The notes: generated from the letters alone by a model not told the origin. A stretch of DNA of 55,119 nucleotides from Pseudomonadota bacterium (GCA_023426365.1 JAFAAW010000038.1:1-55119), one strand, 5' to 3'; positions 8,812 to 17,593 are shown, counted from the first letter of the stretch. Program-made: numbers and translations.

Positions 8812-9213
8812 ATGCTCCGTCCCGCGCTGCTTGTGCTTGCCGCCCTGGCATTCTCCACCCCCGCCAGCGCCGAACCGCCGGGCGGACGCCATGACGGCGG
8901 GCCGCCGCGGGGCGAGGCGCGCCAGCAGGCGAATCTGGGCGAAATCATCATCTCGGCGGCCGAGCGGGCGCTGATCCGCGAATATTACCAAGGCCACGGC
9001 GTGCCCGCCGACTCCCTGCCGCCCGGCATCCGCAAGAAGGTGGCACGCGGCAAGCCGCTGCCGCCCGGCATCGCCAAGCGCTTCCCCGGCGACCTGCGTG
9101 CCCGGCTGCCGGCGCGGCCCGGCTATGATTACCGCACCGTGGGCGCCGATGTGGTGCTGGTGGAAATCGCCACCGGCGTCATCGTGGACATGGTGCGCGA
9201 CATCCTGCGCTGA
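8812..9213 (+). CDS. Secreted CigR/RcnB-like protein
   Basis: The 133-residue protein begins with a clear signal peptide ending near STPASA. The mature part has a short Gly/Arg/Pro-rich linker and the conserved C-terminal block of the CigR-like family: EYYQGHGVPADSLPPGI, ARGKPLPPGIAK and a final VGADVVLVEIATGVIVDMV. CigR is known as an anti-virulence regulator in Salmonella. In environmental bacteria the role is unknown, and a periplasmic location is likely. It is convergent with the ABC transporter operon. Confidence 0.82.
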   Translation: MLRPALLVLAALAFSTPASAEPPGGRHDGGPPRGEARQQANLGEIIISAAERALIREYYQGHGVPADSLPPGIRKKVARGKPLPPGIAKRFPGDLRARLPARPGYDYRTVGADVVLVEIATGVIVDMVRDILR

Positions 9214-9226
9214 CGCCCGGAACCCC

Positions 9227-9256
9227 CACAAACCGGCCCCGCCACAAACCGGCCCC
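9227..9256. repeat. Two-copy direct repeat, 16-bp period
   Basis: CACAAACCGGCCCC occurs at 9227-9240 and again at 9243-9256 in the short gap between two convergent genes. No function is evident. Confidence 0.7.
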
Positions 9257-9308
9257 CCGCGGACCTGCACCCCATGGAACGCAAAGCTCGCAAGGGCGCC
9301 GCGCATCC

Positions 9309-10199
9309 CTAAAACTCGGCGTCGTCGCCGCGCGGGTCCAGGGCGCGTTGCAGGCCGTCGCCCACCAGATTGCAGGCCAGCACCGTCAGGAAGATGGCGA
9401 GGCCCGGCCACAGCGCCTGTTCGGGCGCGCTCCACACCACGTTCATGGCGCCCGTCAGCATGTTGCCCCAGGACGCCAGGGGCGGGCGGATGCCCAGGCC
9501 CAGGAAGCTGAGCGCGCTTTCGATCAGCACGATGTTGCCCACCGACAGCGTGGCCGCCACCACGATGGGCGAAGCGACGTTGGGCAGGATGTGGCGGCGC
9601 ATGATGCGGCGCGGGCTGGCGCCGACGGCGGTGGCGGCGCGCACATAGTCGCGCGCCTTGATGGACAGCGCCTGTGCCCGCACCAGCCGGGCCACGGTCG
9701 TCCAGCCCACCGCGCCGATGATGACGACGATGCGCAGGATGGCGAAGCCTTCGCCGCCCAGGTATTCGGGGGCGATGCCCAGCTTGGCGGGGTCGATGGC
9801 CGCCAGCACGATCAGCAGCGGCAGCAGCGGCAGGGCCATCACCCCGTCGGTCAGCCGCATCAGTAAGGCGTCCAGCCGCCCGCCGTAATAGCCGGCCAAC
9901 AGCCCCAGCGCGGTGCCGATGGCGGCGGCCAGCAGGGCGGTGGCGGCGGCCACCGCCAGCGAGATGCGGCCGCCATGGGCCAGCCGCGCCAGCACGTCGC
10001 GGCCCAATTCGTCGGTGCCCAGCCAGTGCTGGGCCGATGGCGGCGCGTACAGGGCGCTCAGGTCCATGGCCTCGGGGTCCTGGAACAGCCACGGCGCCAG
10101 CACGGCGCCCCCCACCAGCAGCACCAGCACGGCCAGCCCGGCCAAGGCGGGGCGGTCGCGGCGCAGGCGGCGCCAGGCGCGGGCGCGGATCGGGTTCAT
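9309..10199 (-). CDS. Oligopeptide-type ABC transporter permease (DppC/OppC family)
   Basis: This 296-residue inner-membrane protein is the second permease of a peptide/nickel-type importer. It has the N-terminal RDRPALAGL region, then LGTDELGRDVLARL, which is typical of DppC/OppC, several transmembrane helices, and the EAA loop near YVRAATAVGASPRRIMRRHI that contacts the ATPase. The ATG at 10199 overlaps the stop of the preceding permease gene by 4 bp. It is the last gene of a three-gene operon; no ATP-binding subunit follows. Confidence 0.92.
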   Translation of the reverse strand: MNPIRARAWRRLRRDRPALAGLAVLVLLVGGAVLAPWLFQDPEAMDLSALYAPPSAQHWLGTDELGRDVLARLAHGGRISLAVAAATALLAAAIGTALGLLAGYYGGRLDALLMRLTDGVMALPLLPLLIVLAAIDPAKLGIAPEYLGGEGFAILRIVVIIGAVGWTTVARLVRAQALSIKARDYVRAATAVGASPRRIMRRHILPNVASPIVVAATLSVGNIVLIESALSFLGLGIRPPLASWGNMLTGAMNVVWSAPEQALWPGLAIFLTVLACNLVGDGLQRALDPRGDDAEF

Positions 10200-11152
10200 C
10201 GATAGCTGACCCGGCGGTCCAGCGCCGCATAGGCCAGGTCGGCCAGGATCGAGCCGGCCAGCGTCATGGCGGTGGCCAGCAGCAGCCCCGACAGCGCCAG
10301 ATTGAAATCGTTGCCCATCACCGCCTCGAAGATCAGCCGGCCCATGCCGGGCCAGGCGAACACCGTCTCGGTGATCAGCGCGCCGGAAAACAGGCCGCCC
10401 ACCTCGAGCGCCAGGATGGTGGTGACCGGGATCAGCGCATTGCGCAATTGATGGCGCAGCACGATGCGGCGCGGGCTGCACCCCTTGGCGCGCGCGGTGC
10501 GGACGTAATCGTGGTGGGCCTCGCCGATCATGGCGGCGCGCATGTGGCGCACGTACTGGCCCATGCCAGCCAGCGCCAGGGTCGCCACCGGCAGCGCCAT
10601 GTGGGCCAAGCGGTCGGCCAGCCCGCCGCCGCCGGTCACGTCCTCCATGCCCGAGGCGGGCAGCCAGCCCAAATGCACGGCGAACACGACGATCAGCATC
10701 AACCCCAGCCAGAAGGTGGGCAGCGATACCGAGGCGAAGGCCAGCAGGTTGACCGCGTGGTCGAAGGGCGAGTTGGGCCGCAGCGACGCCGCAATGCCCA
10801 GCGGAATGGCAAGCAGCAGCGCGACCGCCAGCGCCGCCAGCATCAGCACCACGGTGTTGCCCAGCGCCGGCAGCAGTGCGTCCAGCACCGGCCGGGCATA
10901 CAGGCGGGAATAGCCCAGCTCGCCCTGGGCGACCTGGGCCAGCCAGCGCAAGTATCGTTCGGTCCACGGCCGGTCCAGGCCATAGAGCGCCTTGAGCCGC
11001 AGGGCGTCGTCGGGCGTCAGGCGGGGATCGGCGGCGATCATCAGGTCGATGGGGTCGCCCGGCATCAGGCCCATCAGCCCATACACCACGAACGACATCA
11101 CCAGCAGCACGGCCAGCGATTGCAGCCCGCGCGACAGCACGTGGCGGATCAT
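10196..11152 (-). CDS. Oligopeptide-type ABC transporter permease (DppB/OppB family)
   Basis: This 318-residue inner-membrane permease is the partner of the DppC-like protein. It starts MIRHVLSRGLQSLAVLLVMS and shows the family features MPGDPID, YGLDRPWTERYLRW and the EAA loop YVRTARAKGCSPRRIVLRH, followed by the final helices. The start at 11152 is chosen by homology to the DppB N-terminus; longer in-frame extensions are low-complexity Arg/Pro sequence. It lies 19 bp downstream of the solute-binding protein gene. Confidence 0.93.
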   Translation of the reverse strand: MIRHVLSRGLQSLAVLLVMSFVVYGLMGLMPGDPIDLMIAADPRLTPDDALRLKALYGLDRPWTERYLRWLAQVAQGELGYSRLYARPVLDALLPALGNTVVLMLAALAVALLLAIPLGIAASLRPNSPFDHAVNLLAFASVSLPTFWLGLMLIVVFAVHLGWLPASGMEDVTGGGGLADRLAHMALPVATLALAGMGQYVRHMRAAMIGEAHHDYVRTARAKGCSPRRIVLRHQLRNALIPVTTILALEVGGLFSGALITETVFAWPGMGRLIFEAVMGNDFNLALSGLLLATAMTLAGSILADLAYAALDRRVSYR

Positions 11153-11171
11153 GGCGGCGCCGCCCCGCGGC

Positions 11172-12905
11172 TCACGACCGTCCCTTGGGCTTGGCGGCGC
11201 CTTTCTTGCCGTCGGCCGGGGCCGGCCCGGCGGCGGCGTCGGGCGCCCAGCGCCACTGCTCGACCCACAGCGTGCTGGGGTCCTGGTGGCCGGTGGGCAC
11301 CACACCCTTCAACGCCTTGGGCAGGATGAAGGCGTCGGCGCGGAAGAACAGCGGCAGCGCCGGCAGCTCGTCGGCGTAGAGCTGCTGCAACTCGCGCCAC
11401 AGGGCCACGCGCTTGGGGCGGTCCAGCTCCACTTCGATGGCGTCGATCAGCTCGTCCATGCGCGGATTGCTGTAGCCGGGATAGTTCTGGCCCGCCCAAT
11501 TGTTCTTTTCCGACGGGATCATGGTGGAATGCAGCGTGGTGCGCGGCACGTTCTCGGGCGCCGAATACCATGCGAACAGCGCCATGTGCGGGAATTTGCG
11601 CCGGGTCACGGTGTCGCCGAAGAACACGCGCGGCGGCTCGACCTTGAGGCGGACCTCCACGCCCACCCGGCGCCATTGCGCCTGCAGCACCTGGGCCACC
11701 AGTTCGCGCGAACGGTTGCCCGCGGTGGTGCCCAGTTCCAGCACCAGCGGCTGGCCCTCGGCGTTGCGGCGCACGCTGCCGCTCAGCTTCCAGCCGGCCT
11801 GTTCCAGCAGGGCGGCGGCGCGGGCGGGGTCGTGGCGGTATTTGGGCACGTCGTCGGCGTGGACGCCGTCCAGCGGGTTGACGGAACTTTGCGCCACCGG
11901 CTGGCGGCCGTCGAACAATTGCTTGTTCACCGCCTCGCGGTCCACGGCAAACATCAGGGCCTGGCGCACCCGCTTGTCGGCCAGGATCGGCGAATCCAGG
12001 TTGAGGTCGATGTGCTCGAACACCAAGCCGGGCTTGAAGATCACGTTATAGGCGCCGCTTGTGCGCTTTTCGAAGGCGATGGCCTGGTCCAGCGGCAGGC
12101 CCAGCTCCCCGGCGATCATGTCCACCCCGCCCGACAGCAGGTTGGCCTCCAGGGCTGCGGTGTTCTCGATGGTCTTGACCACGATGCGCTTGAAAGCCGG
12201 CTTCTGCCCCGACCAATGGGCGTTGGGTTCCAGCACGATATGGCTGCCCTGCACCACCTGGGTGATGCGATAGGGGCCGTTGTACAGGCCGGGATTGGTG
12301 GTGTCCTGGTCGAAGGCGGTGCGGTTGCGGTATTCCGCCGGCTTCTCGAAGCGCGGCCGCTCGATATGAGCGGGCACCAGCCGCAGATCGTTGATGGCGT
12401 TATAGTCGAAGGTCAGGCGTTCCATGTGCAGGACAAAGGTCTTCTTGTCCTTCACCTCGACCTTGAGGATGCGGCGGTACAGTTCGGAATTGGACACGCC
12501 CGACAGCGGGTGGCGGCCGGCATCCACGGTGAACAGCACGTCCTCGGTGGTGACCGGGGTGCCGTCGGCCCATTTGGCGTCGGCGCGGATGGTATAGGTC
12601 AGCGCCACGCCCTGGCCGTTCTTGTCGGGCTTGGCCAGCCCGTTTTCCAAGGTGGGCAGCGTTTCGCACAGCATGCACACCAGTTTCCATTCGGCGTCGA
12701 AGGCGGTGAACGGCCGCATCGCCATGTCCAGCACATAGGTCTTGGCCAGCATGGATTCGATGTTGGGATGGAAGGTGGCGGGAAATTGGGTGATGCCGAT
12801 CACCAGATCGTCCTTGGCCCCGCCGTTGCCGGGCTGCGCGGCGGCCGGGGCGGCGGCGCCAAGGCAAAGGGCCAGAACGGCAAACAGGCGGAAGGGCGAC
12901 GTCAT
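11172..12905 (-). CDS. Extracellular solute-binding protein (peptide family 5)
   Basis: The 577-residue periplasmic binding protein of the SBP_bac_5 family starts MTSPFRLFAVLALCLGAAAP, a signal peptide likely cleaved after AAA near residue 23. Family features are DDLVIGITQFPATFHPN, the early WKLVCMLCETLP region, AKWADGTPVTTEDV and AVDREAVNKQLFDG. The ATG at 12905 is preceded by CGGAGTATGGG. It is the first gene of the operon that also encodes the two permeases. The ligand may be a peptide or another substrate and is not predictable. Confidence 0.92.
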   Translation of the reverse strand: MTSPFRLFAVLALCLGAAAPAAAQPGNGGAKDDLVIGITQFPATFHPNIESMLAKTYVLDMAMRPFTAFDAEWKLVCMLCETLPTLENGLAKPDKNGQGVALTYTIRADAKWADGTPVTTEDVLFTVDAGRHPLSGVSNSELYRRILKVEVKDKKTFVLHMERLTFDYNAINDLRLVPAHIERPRFEKPAEYRNRTAFDQDTTNPGLYNGPYRITQVVQGSHIVLEPNAHWSGQKPAFKRIVVKTIENTAALEANLLSGGVDMIAGELGLPLDQAIAFEKRTSGAYNVIFKPGLVFEHIDLNLDSPILADKRVRQALMFAVDREAVNKQLFDGRQPVAQSSVNPLDGVHADDVPKYRHDPARAAALLEQAGWKLSGSVRRNAEGQPLVLELGTTAGNRSRELVAQVLQAQWRRVGVEVRLKVEPPRVFFGDTVTRRKFPHMALFAWYSAPENVPRTTLHSTMIPSEKNNWAGQNYPGYSNPRMDELIDAIEVELDRPKRVALWRELQQLYADELPALPLFFRADAFILPKALKGVVPTGHQDPSTLWVEQWRWAPDAAAGPAPADGKKGAAKPKGRS

Positions 12906-12985
12906 CCCATACTCCGGCGGGCAGCGGAAAGCCGCTGATCCTAGCATCCCGTGCCGGGTTCGTCAGCGCTTGCCGAAGGCATGGG

Positions 12986-13023
12986 GCCAAAAGCGCCGCC
13001 CCCGGGGTGGGGCCGGGGGCGGC
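12986..13023 (-). terminator. Rho-independent terminator
   Basis: A perfect 11-bp stem, GCCGCCCCCGG (12995-13005) with CCGGGGGCGGC (13013-13023), has a 7-nt loop. Read on the minus strand it is followed by GCTTTTGG. It ends the transcript of the small lipoprotein gene and separates it from the ABC operon. Confidence 0.85.
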
Positions 13024-13031
13024 GGGGCGGG

Positions 13032-13352
13032 CTATTTCTGCGGGACGGCATTCCTCATCGGGCACCAGACGGGCAATTGGGCGGTGTCGATGGTGCCGTC
13101 GGCATTCAGCGGCGGGCCGCCCATGGCCCGCACGCCCATGCCCCATCCCATGCCGGCGCCGGGGCCGCGCTGGGCGGTCATGGACAGCGGGGCCTGGCCC
13201 TGGGCGCGGGCCTGCATCATCTGTTCGTGGCGCCAGCCGGGGCCATAGGCGGTGGCGGCGGTCTTGTCGGTGGCGGTGTCCTGGGCGGCGGCGGTGCAGC
13301 CGGCAACCAGCAGCAGGGCGGCCAGGACGGTGGCGATCTTCATCCGTTTCAT
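13032..13352 (-). CDS. Small lipoprotein, 106 aa
   Basis: The start ATG at 13352 has an excellent ribosome-binding site (GAGGAGGCCACC). The N-terminus is a lipoprotein signal with the lipobox LVAGC at about residues 16-20. The mature part is rich in Gln, Met and Gly (QMMQARAQGQ, GMGWGMGVRAMGG) and ends with CPMRNAVPQK. I do not recognise the family. The Met/Gly-rich segment could bind metal, but that is a guess. It has its own terminator downstream. Confidence 0.78.
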   Translation of the reverse strand: MKRMKIATVLAALLLVAGCTAAAQDTATDKTAATAYGPGWRHEQMMQARAQGQAPLSMTAQRGPGAGMGWGMGVRAMGGPPLNADGTIDTAQLPVWCPMRNAVPQK

Positions 13353-13451
13353 GGTGGCCTCCTCTTCCCTGTCCTTGCCACCATTCAAGCACGCGCCTGT
13401 AACCGGCGGATGTCCCCCGGCCGGCGCGTGGGTAACATCATGTAACGGGGG

Positions 13452-14321
13452 CTATTCGGCGAAGGCGACCACGCGGTCGCGGCCCATGCGCTTGCCGTCG
13501 TACAGCGCCTTGTCGGCACGCTCGATGGCGTCCTCGACCGAGATGTCCGCGTCCACTTCCGCCAGCCCGAAGGTGGCGGTCACCCGGATGGCGCCCCCCT
13601 TGTCGTCGGTCAGGTCAAGGGCGGCCACCGCCTGGCGGATGCGTTCCAGCGCCTGGGCGCCGGTTTCGGCGTTGGTGCCGGGCAGGCAGATCAGGAATTC
13701 CTCGCCGCCATAGCGGTAGACCACGTCATAGGGGCGCACGGTGCCGCGCAGCACGGCCGCCACCGCGCGCAGGACATCGTCGCCCTGGGCGTGGCCGTAG
13801 GTGTCGTTGATCTTCTTGAAATGGTCGATGTCGGCCAGCGCCAGGCACAGGGGCAGGCGCTGGCGGATGGCGCGGTCGCGTTCGCCCACCAACTGGGTGC
13901 GCATGGTCTGGCGGTTGGCCAGCCCGGTCAGCGGGTCCACGGTGGCAAGCGCCTTCCACACCTCGCGCTCCAGCGCCTGGGCGGCGGAACCGAACGACAG
14001 CACCAGCCCCATCAGCGTCTCGTAGTCGGATGTGGTGACGGTCTGGCCGGCGGCGGCGCGCTCGGAAATCTGCGCCGCCTTGGCATGCACGGCCTCGTGT
14101 TCCTCGGCCAGGGGCGCGAAGCCGGGAAAGTTGGCCAGCGGGCCGTCGGCCGCCGTGGCGTGCCAGCGGGAAAACTGGCAGGCGGCGGCATCGGGCGAGG
14201 GGATGGGAACGCCCTCGCTGCGGTGCAGAACGGCCTGATACCATTTCTGCAGCCACTCCACGTGGCCGGCCAGGGCATGCTGGAATCCGGTCAGGCTGGC
14301 GAACGCGTCCTCGGCCTTCAT
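13452..14321 (-). CDS. Diguanylate cyclase with N-terminal zinc-sensing CZB domain (DgcZ-like)
   Basis: The 289-residue cytosolic protein makes cyclic di-GMP from two GTP. Residues 1-125 form a chemoreceptor zinc-binding (CZB) domain: His20, Cys48, His75 and His79 match in order and nearly in spacing the zinc ligands of E. coli DgcZ (His22, Cys52, His79, His83). Residues 128-285 are a GGDEF domain with the active loop GGEEF (205-209) and, five residues before it, the inhibitory-site motif RPYD (196-199). Zinc is expected to inhibit the enzyme, as in DgcZ. GGGGGAAAAGC precedes the ATG. It follows the BLUF gene by 32 bp, so the two are probably one operon. Confidence 0.93.
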   Translation of the reverse strand: MKAEDAFASLTGFQHALAGHVEWLQKWYQAVLHRSEGVPIPSPDAAACQFSRWHATAADGPLANFPGFAPLAEEHEAVHAKAAQISERAAAGQTVTTSDYETLMGLVLSFGSAAQALEREVWKALATVDPLTGLANRQTMRTQLVGERDRAIRQRLPLCLALADIDHFKKINDTYGHAQGDDVLRAVAAVLRGTVRPYDVVYRYGGEEFLICLPGTNAETGAQALERIRQAVAALDLTDDKGGAIRVTATFGLAEVDADISVEDAIERADKALYDGKRMGRDRVVAFAE

Positions 14322-14353
14322 GCTTTTCCCCCTTCCCCGTACAACGGCGCGCC

Positions 14354-14791
14354 TCAGGGCGTGCCGGAACGTTCCCGTTCGACCATGGCCTGGAACGATC
14401 CCACCAGACGGCGGAGCCGGTCGGCCAGTTCATGCGATTTCAGTCCCGGCAGCGGCCGGTCCAGGCTGTGCACCAGCCAGCGGTCCTCGGGCGCGAGATC
14501 GGCGAAATCCACCAGCCCCATGGACCAGTCGGCGAAGTGGCGCTCGCCGATCGTCTCGTCCAGCAGCACCCGCACCTCGCGATGGCGCCGGTCGTGGCGC
14601 AACGTTTCCAGCAGCCCGTCCAGTTGGGCCGCCTCGCCCTCAAGCACCTGCAGGAACAGCCCGTCGTAATACATCAGCACGCCGGTGATGCCGCGCGCGG
14701 CGTTCCTGCTGCGCGACCCGCGCAGGATGTCCACGATCTCCTCGCGGCGCAGGCGGCGGGTTTCCATGCTGATGTAGACGATGCATCTCAT
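14354..14791 (-). CDS. BLUF-domain blue-light photoreceptor
   Basis: The 145-residue protein is a single-domain BLUF flavoprotein that senses blue light through FAD. The key residues are present: Tyr6 in IVYIS, Asn30, Gln48 in FLQVLEG, and Trp89/Met91 in FADWSMG. They align with Tyr21, Asn45, Gln63, Trp104 and Met106 of AppA at a constant offset of 15. The C-terminal helical tail (about 100-145) lacks an output domain, so it must act on a partner. That partner is plausibly the diguanylate cyclase encoded directly downstream. Confidence 0.94.
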   Translation of the reverse strand: MRCIVYISMETRRLRREEIVDILRGSRSRNAARGITGVLMYYDGLFLQVLEGEAAQLDGLLETLRHDRRHREVRVLLDETIGERHFADWSMGLVDFADLAPEDRWLVHSLDRPLPGLKSHELADRLRRLVGSFQAMVERERSGTP

Positions 14792-14903
14792 GGTGCGAAC
14801 CTAGCAGCACGGAGCGAACGGCCTTGGCGTTGACTGTGAATGCCTCGTAAACCGCCGGTCAATGGGGAATTGAACCGGCGCGCGGCGCGGTTTAGGGTTC
14901 GGC

Positions 14904-15554
14904 ATGCGCTTCCCGGCTGCCGCCTTGGCTGTGTTCTTGCTGTGCCCGTCCGCCCATGCCGGCGGGCCGGCGGTGTTCCGCGATTGCCCCGATTGTCCCG
15001 ACATGGTGCGCCTGCCGGCTTTCGCGCTGGGCCGCACCGAGGTGACGGTGGCCCAATACGGCGCCTGCGTTGCCGCCGGTGCCTGCGCCCCCCGCCAGAT
15101 CCGCTGGACCGACGGGCACATGCCCATGACCGGGGTGGAGGCCCGCGACGCCGAGGCTTATGTGGAGTGGCTGGCGGCCCGCACCGGCCAGCGCTATCGC
15201 CTGCCGAGCGAGGCCGAATGGGAAACCGCCGCCCGCGCCGGCACCGCCACCGCCTATTCCTGGGGCGACAGCATGGAGCCGGGCCGCGCCGTCTGCCAGC
15301 GCTGCGACCCGCGCTTCGACCATCGCCCGGCGCCGGTCGCCACCATGGCGGCCAACCCTTGGGGCCTGTACGACATGAACGGCAACGTGTGGGAATGGAC
15401 CCGCGATTGCTGGGCCGGCGATTGCACGCGGCGGGTCATTCGCGGCGGGTCGTGGTATTTCGTGCCGCGCCAGTCGCGGACCGAGTCCCGCGCCCCCCAA
15501 AACGTGCGTGAACCCAGCTATGACGTGGGCTTTCGGGTGCTGCGCGAGCCTTAG
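14904..15554 (+). CDS. Secreted SUMF1/formylglycine-generating-enzyme-fold protein
   Basis: The 216-residue protein begins with a signal peptide (to about SAHA, residue 19). It then has the FGE-sulfatase fold: RLPSEAEWETAARAGT, NPWGLYDMNGNVWEWTRD, RVIRGGSW and a terminal VGFRVLREP. True formylglycine-generating enzymes have two catalytic, copper-binding cysteines after RGGS. Here that stretch reads RGGSWYFVPRQSRTESR, with no cysteine, so oxidase activity is unlikely and a binding or structural role is more probable. It is divergent from the BLUF gene across 112 bp. Confidence 0.88.
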   Translation: MRFPAAALAVFLLCPSAHAGGPAVFRDCPDCPDMVRLPAFALGRTEVTVAQYGACVAAGACAPRQIRWTDGHMPMTGVEARDAEAYVEWLAARTGQRYRLPSEAEWETAARAGTATAYSWGDSMEPGRAVCQRCDPRFDHRPAPVATMAANPWGLYDMNGNVWEWTRDCWAGDCTRRVIRGGSWYFVPRQSRTESRAPQNVREPSYDVGFRVLREP

Positions 15555-15658
15555 AGCGGCGAGCGCTAACCTTGGCGCACCGCCGCGCGCCCGGCGAGGG
15601 CCAAGCATAAAACCGGACCCTCGTGCGTCATAGTCGACGCTCGATGGTCCAGGCGGCC
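15555..15658. other. Convergent intergenic spacer with hairpins
   Basis: This 104-bp gap between convergent genes holds two imperfect hairpins, CTTGGC...GCCAAG and GGACC...GGTCC. There is no T-tract good enough to call a terminator with confidence. Confidence 0.3.
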
Positions 15659-16201
15659 CTATCCTTTCCATCCCACCTCGGCGGCCGCCTCGCGGCTTTC
15701 CTTTTCCAGCACCTGGACGCGCACCCGCGCGGTTCCCTTGTCCTTGAACCGCAGCAGATGGGCGGCGCGGCCGGAAACGTCCAGGATGCGGCCGCGCACG
15801 AACGGGCCGCGATCGTTGACCCGCAGCACCAGCGTGCGCCCGTTGTCCAGGTTGGTCACGCGCACGATGCTGGGCAGCGGCAGGGTCTGGTGGGCGGCGG
15901 TCAGCTCGTGCTGGTCGAAGATTTCGCCGTTGGCGGTCAGGCGGCCGTGGAACCGCGGCCCATACCACGATGCGCGCCCGGTGCGGTCGTAGTTCCAGTC
16001 CAGCCGGGGGACATAGCGCACGCCGTTGATCTGATAGGGAGCGCCCAGGCGGAAATACCCCAGCTTCCTGGCCTTGGGCGGCGGCGGTGGGGGCGGCTCG
16101 GGCGCGGGCGGCGGCGTCGCCAGTTCGCCGGTGGTGCAGGCCGCGATCAGCAGCGTCAGGGCCACGGCCAGTCCGTGGCGTGGGCGCAGGCGTTGGGTCA
16201 T
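15659..16201 (-). CDS. rlpA: RlpA-family septal-ring lytic transglycosylase, lipoprotein
   Basis: The 180-residue protein has a lipoprotein signal (LTLLIAAC), a Pro-rich linker (APEPPPPPPP) and a double-psi beta-barrel domain with GRASWYGPRFHGRLTANGE, TAAHQTLPLPSIVRVTN and LRVNDRGPF. That arrangement is typical of RlpA, which cleaves naked glycan strands of peptidoglycan during division. The C-terminal SPOR domain found in many RlpAs is absent. I chose the ATG at 16201 because it gives a proper lipobox and is preceded by CGAGGATGCG; a longer reading from 16267 adds a non-signal leader. Confidence 0.92.
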   Translation of the reverse strand: MTQRLRPRHGLAVALTLLIAACTTGELATPPPAPEPPPPPPPKARKLGYFRLGAPYQINGVRYVPRLDWNYDRTGRASWYGPRFHGRLTANGEIFDQHELTAAHQTLPLPSIVRVTNLDNGRTLVLRVNDRGPFVRGRILDVSGRAAHLLRFKDKGTARVRVQVLEKESREAAAEVGWKG

Positions 16202-16297
16202 CGCATCCTCGTCGAAAGATGCGATCAGCCTATGTCGAAGGTGATAGTCGTGGGGTGGGGCAAACAAGGGGCGGCGACGCGCCCCTTTTGCCGCTTG

Positions 16298-17593
16298 CTA
16301 TTCGGCGGCTTCGCCCTTGATGCGCTCGATCTGCGCGCCGCAGGCGGCCAGCTTTTCCTCGACCCGTTCATAGCCGCGGTCCAGGTGATAGACGCGGTTG
16401 ACGATGGTTTCGCCCTCGGCGGCCAGACCGGCCAGGATCAGCGACGACGACGCGCGCAGGTCGGTGGCCATCACCTGGGCGCCCGACAGCTTGGGCACGC
16501 CGCGCACGATGGCGCTGGACCCGTGCACGTTGATGCGGGCACCCATGCGCATCAGTTCGGGCACGTGCATGTAACGGTTCTCGAAAATGGTCTCGGTGAT
16601 CATGCTGGCGCCGGTGGCGGTGGTCATCAGCGCCATCAACTGGGCCTGCATGTCGGTGGGAAAGCCGGGGAACGGCTCGGTCATGATGTCTGTGCCGTTG
16701 ATGCCGTTCAGCGCCGCCACGCGCATGCCGCGCGGGGTTTCCTCGACGGTCACGCCGCATTCGCGCAGGATCTTGACCACCGAGTCCATCAAATCCATGC
16801 GGGTGCCGACCAGTTCCACGTCGCCGCGGGTGATGGCGGCGGCGACCGCATAGGTGCCGGTCTCGATGCGGTCGGGCACCACCGAATATTCGGCGCCGTG
16901 CAGGCGGTCCACGCCCTGGATGCGCAGCGTGCCGGTGCCGATGCCGTCGATCTTGGCGCCCATGGCGACCAGGCAATGGGCCAGGTCCGACACCTCAGGC
17001 TCGCGCGCGGCGTTGGCCAGCACGGTTTCGCCCTCGGCCAGGGTGGCGGCCATCAGCAGGTTCTCGGTGCCGCCCACGGTCACCTGCGGGAAGATGATAT
17101 GCGCACCCTGCAGGCGGCCGTTGACATGGGCCGAGATATAGCCGCCCTCAAGCTCGATCTTGGCGCCCATCTGCTCCAGCGCCTTGAGATGCAGGTCCAC
17201 CGGGCGGGTGCCGATGGCGCAGCCGCCGGGCAACGACACCCGCGCCTGGCCGCAGCGGGCCAGCAGCGGACCCAGCACCAGCACCGAGGCGCGCATGCGG
17301 CGCACCAGGTCGTAGGGCGCGGTGGTGTTGGTGATGGTGTTGGCGGTCAGCTCCAGCACCCGGCCGGTATGCCCGCCATTGCGCGAATCGCCGTTCAGCG
17401 CCATCAGCACGCCGTGCTGGGCCAGCAGGTTGGCCATGGTGGTGATGTCCACCAGATGGGGCAGGTTGGACAGCGTCAAGGTTCCGTCGGTCAGCAGGCT
17501 TGCCGGCATCAGGGCCAGGGCGGCGTTCTTGGCGCCGCCGATCGGGATGATTCCCTTAAGCGGCGTCCCGCCGATGATGCGGATCCTGTCCAT
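16298..17593 (-). CDS. murA: UDP-N-acetylglucosamine 1-carboxyvinyltransferase
   Basis: MurA transfers enolpyruvate from PEP to UDP-GlcNAc, the first committed step of peptidoglycan synthesis. The 431-residue protein starts MDRIRIIGGTPLKG, has the conserved KNAAL (Lys22/Asn23) and the catalytic cysteine in LPGGCAIGTRP (Cys125). Cys, not Asp, at this position predicts fosfomycin sensitivity at the target level. The start is preceded by AAGAGGTCAGC; the ORF could be extended to 17746 but that part is not conserved. Confidence 0.96.
   Translation of the reverse strand: MDRIRIIGGTPLKGIIPIGGAKNAALALMPASLLTDGTLTLSNLPHLVDITTMANLLAQHGVLMALNGDSRNGGHTGRVLELTANTITNTTAPYDLVRRMRASVLVLGPLLARCGQARVSLPGGCAIGTRPVDLHLKALEQMGAKIELEGGYISAHVNGRLQGAHIIFPQVTVGGTENLLMAATLAEGETVLANAAREPEVSDLAHCLVAMGAKIDGIGTGTLRIQGVDRLHGAEYSVVPDRIETGTYAVAAAITRGDVELVGTRMDLMDSVVKILRECGVTVEETPRGMRVAALNGINGTDIMTEPFPGFPTDMQAQLMALMTTATGASMITETIFENRYMHVPELMRMGARINVHGSSAIVRGVPKLSGAQVMATDLRASSSLILAGLAAEGETIVNRVYHLDRGYERVEEKLAACGAQIERIKGEAAE

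Noticed and set aside
14904..15554. Genuine formylglycine-generating enzyme
   Set aside because: The active-site cysteines are missing and no sulfatase gene is nearby.
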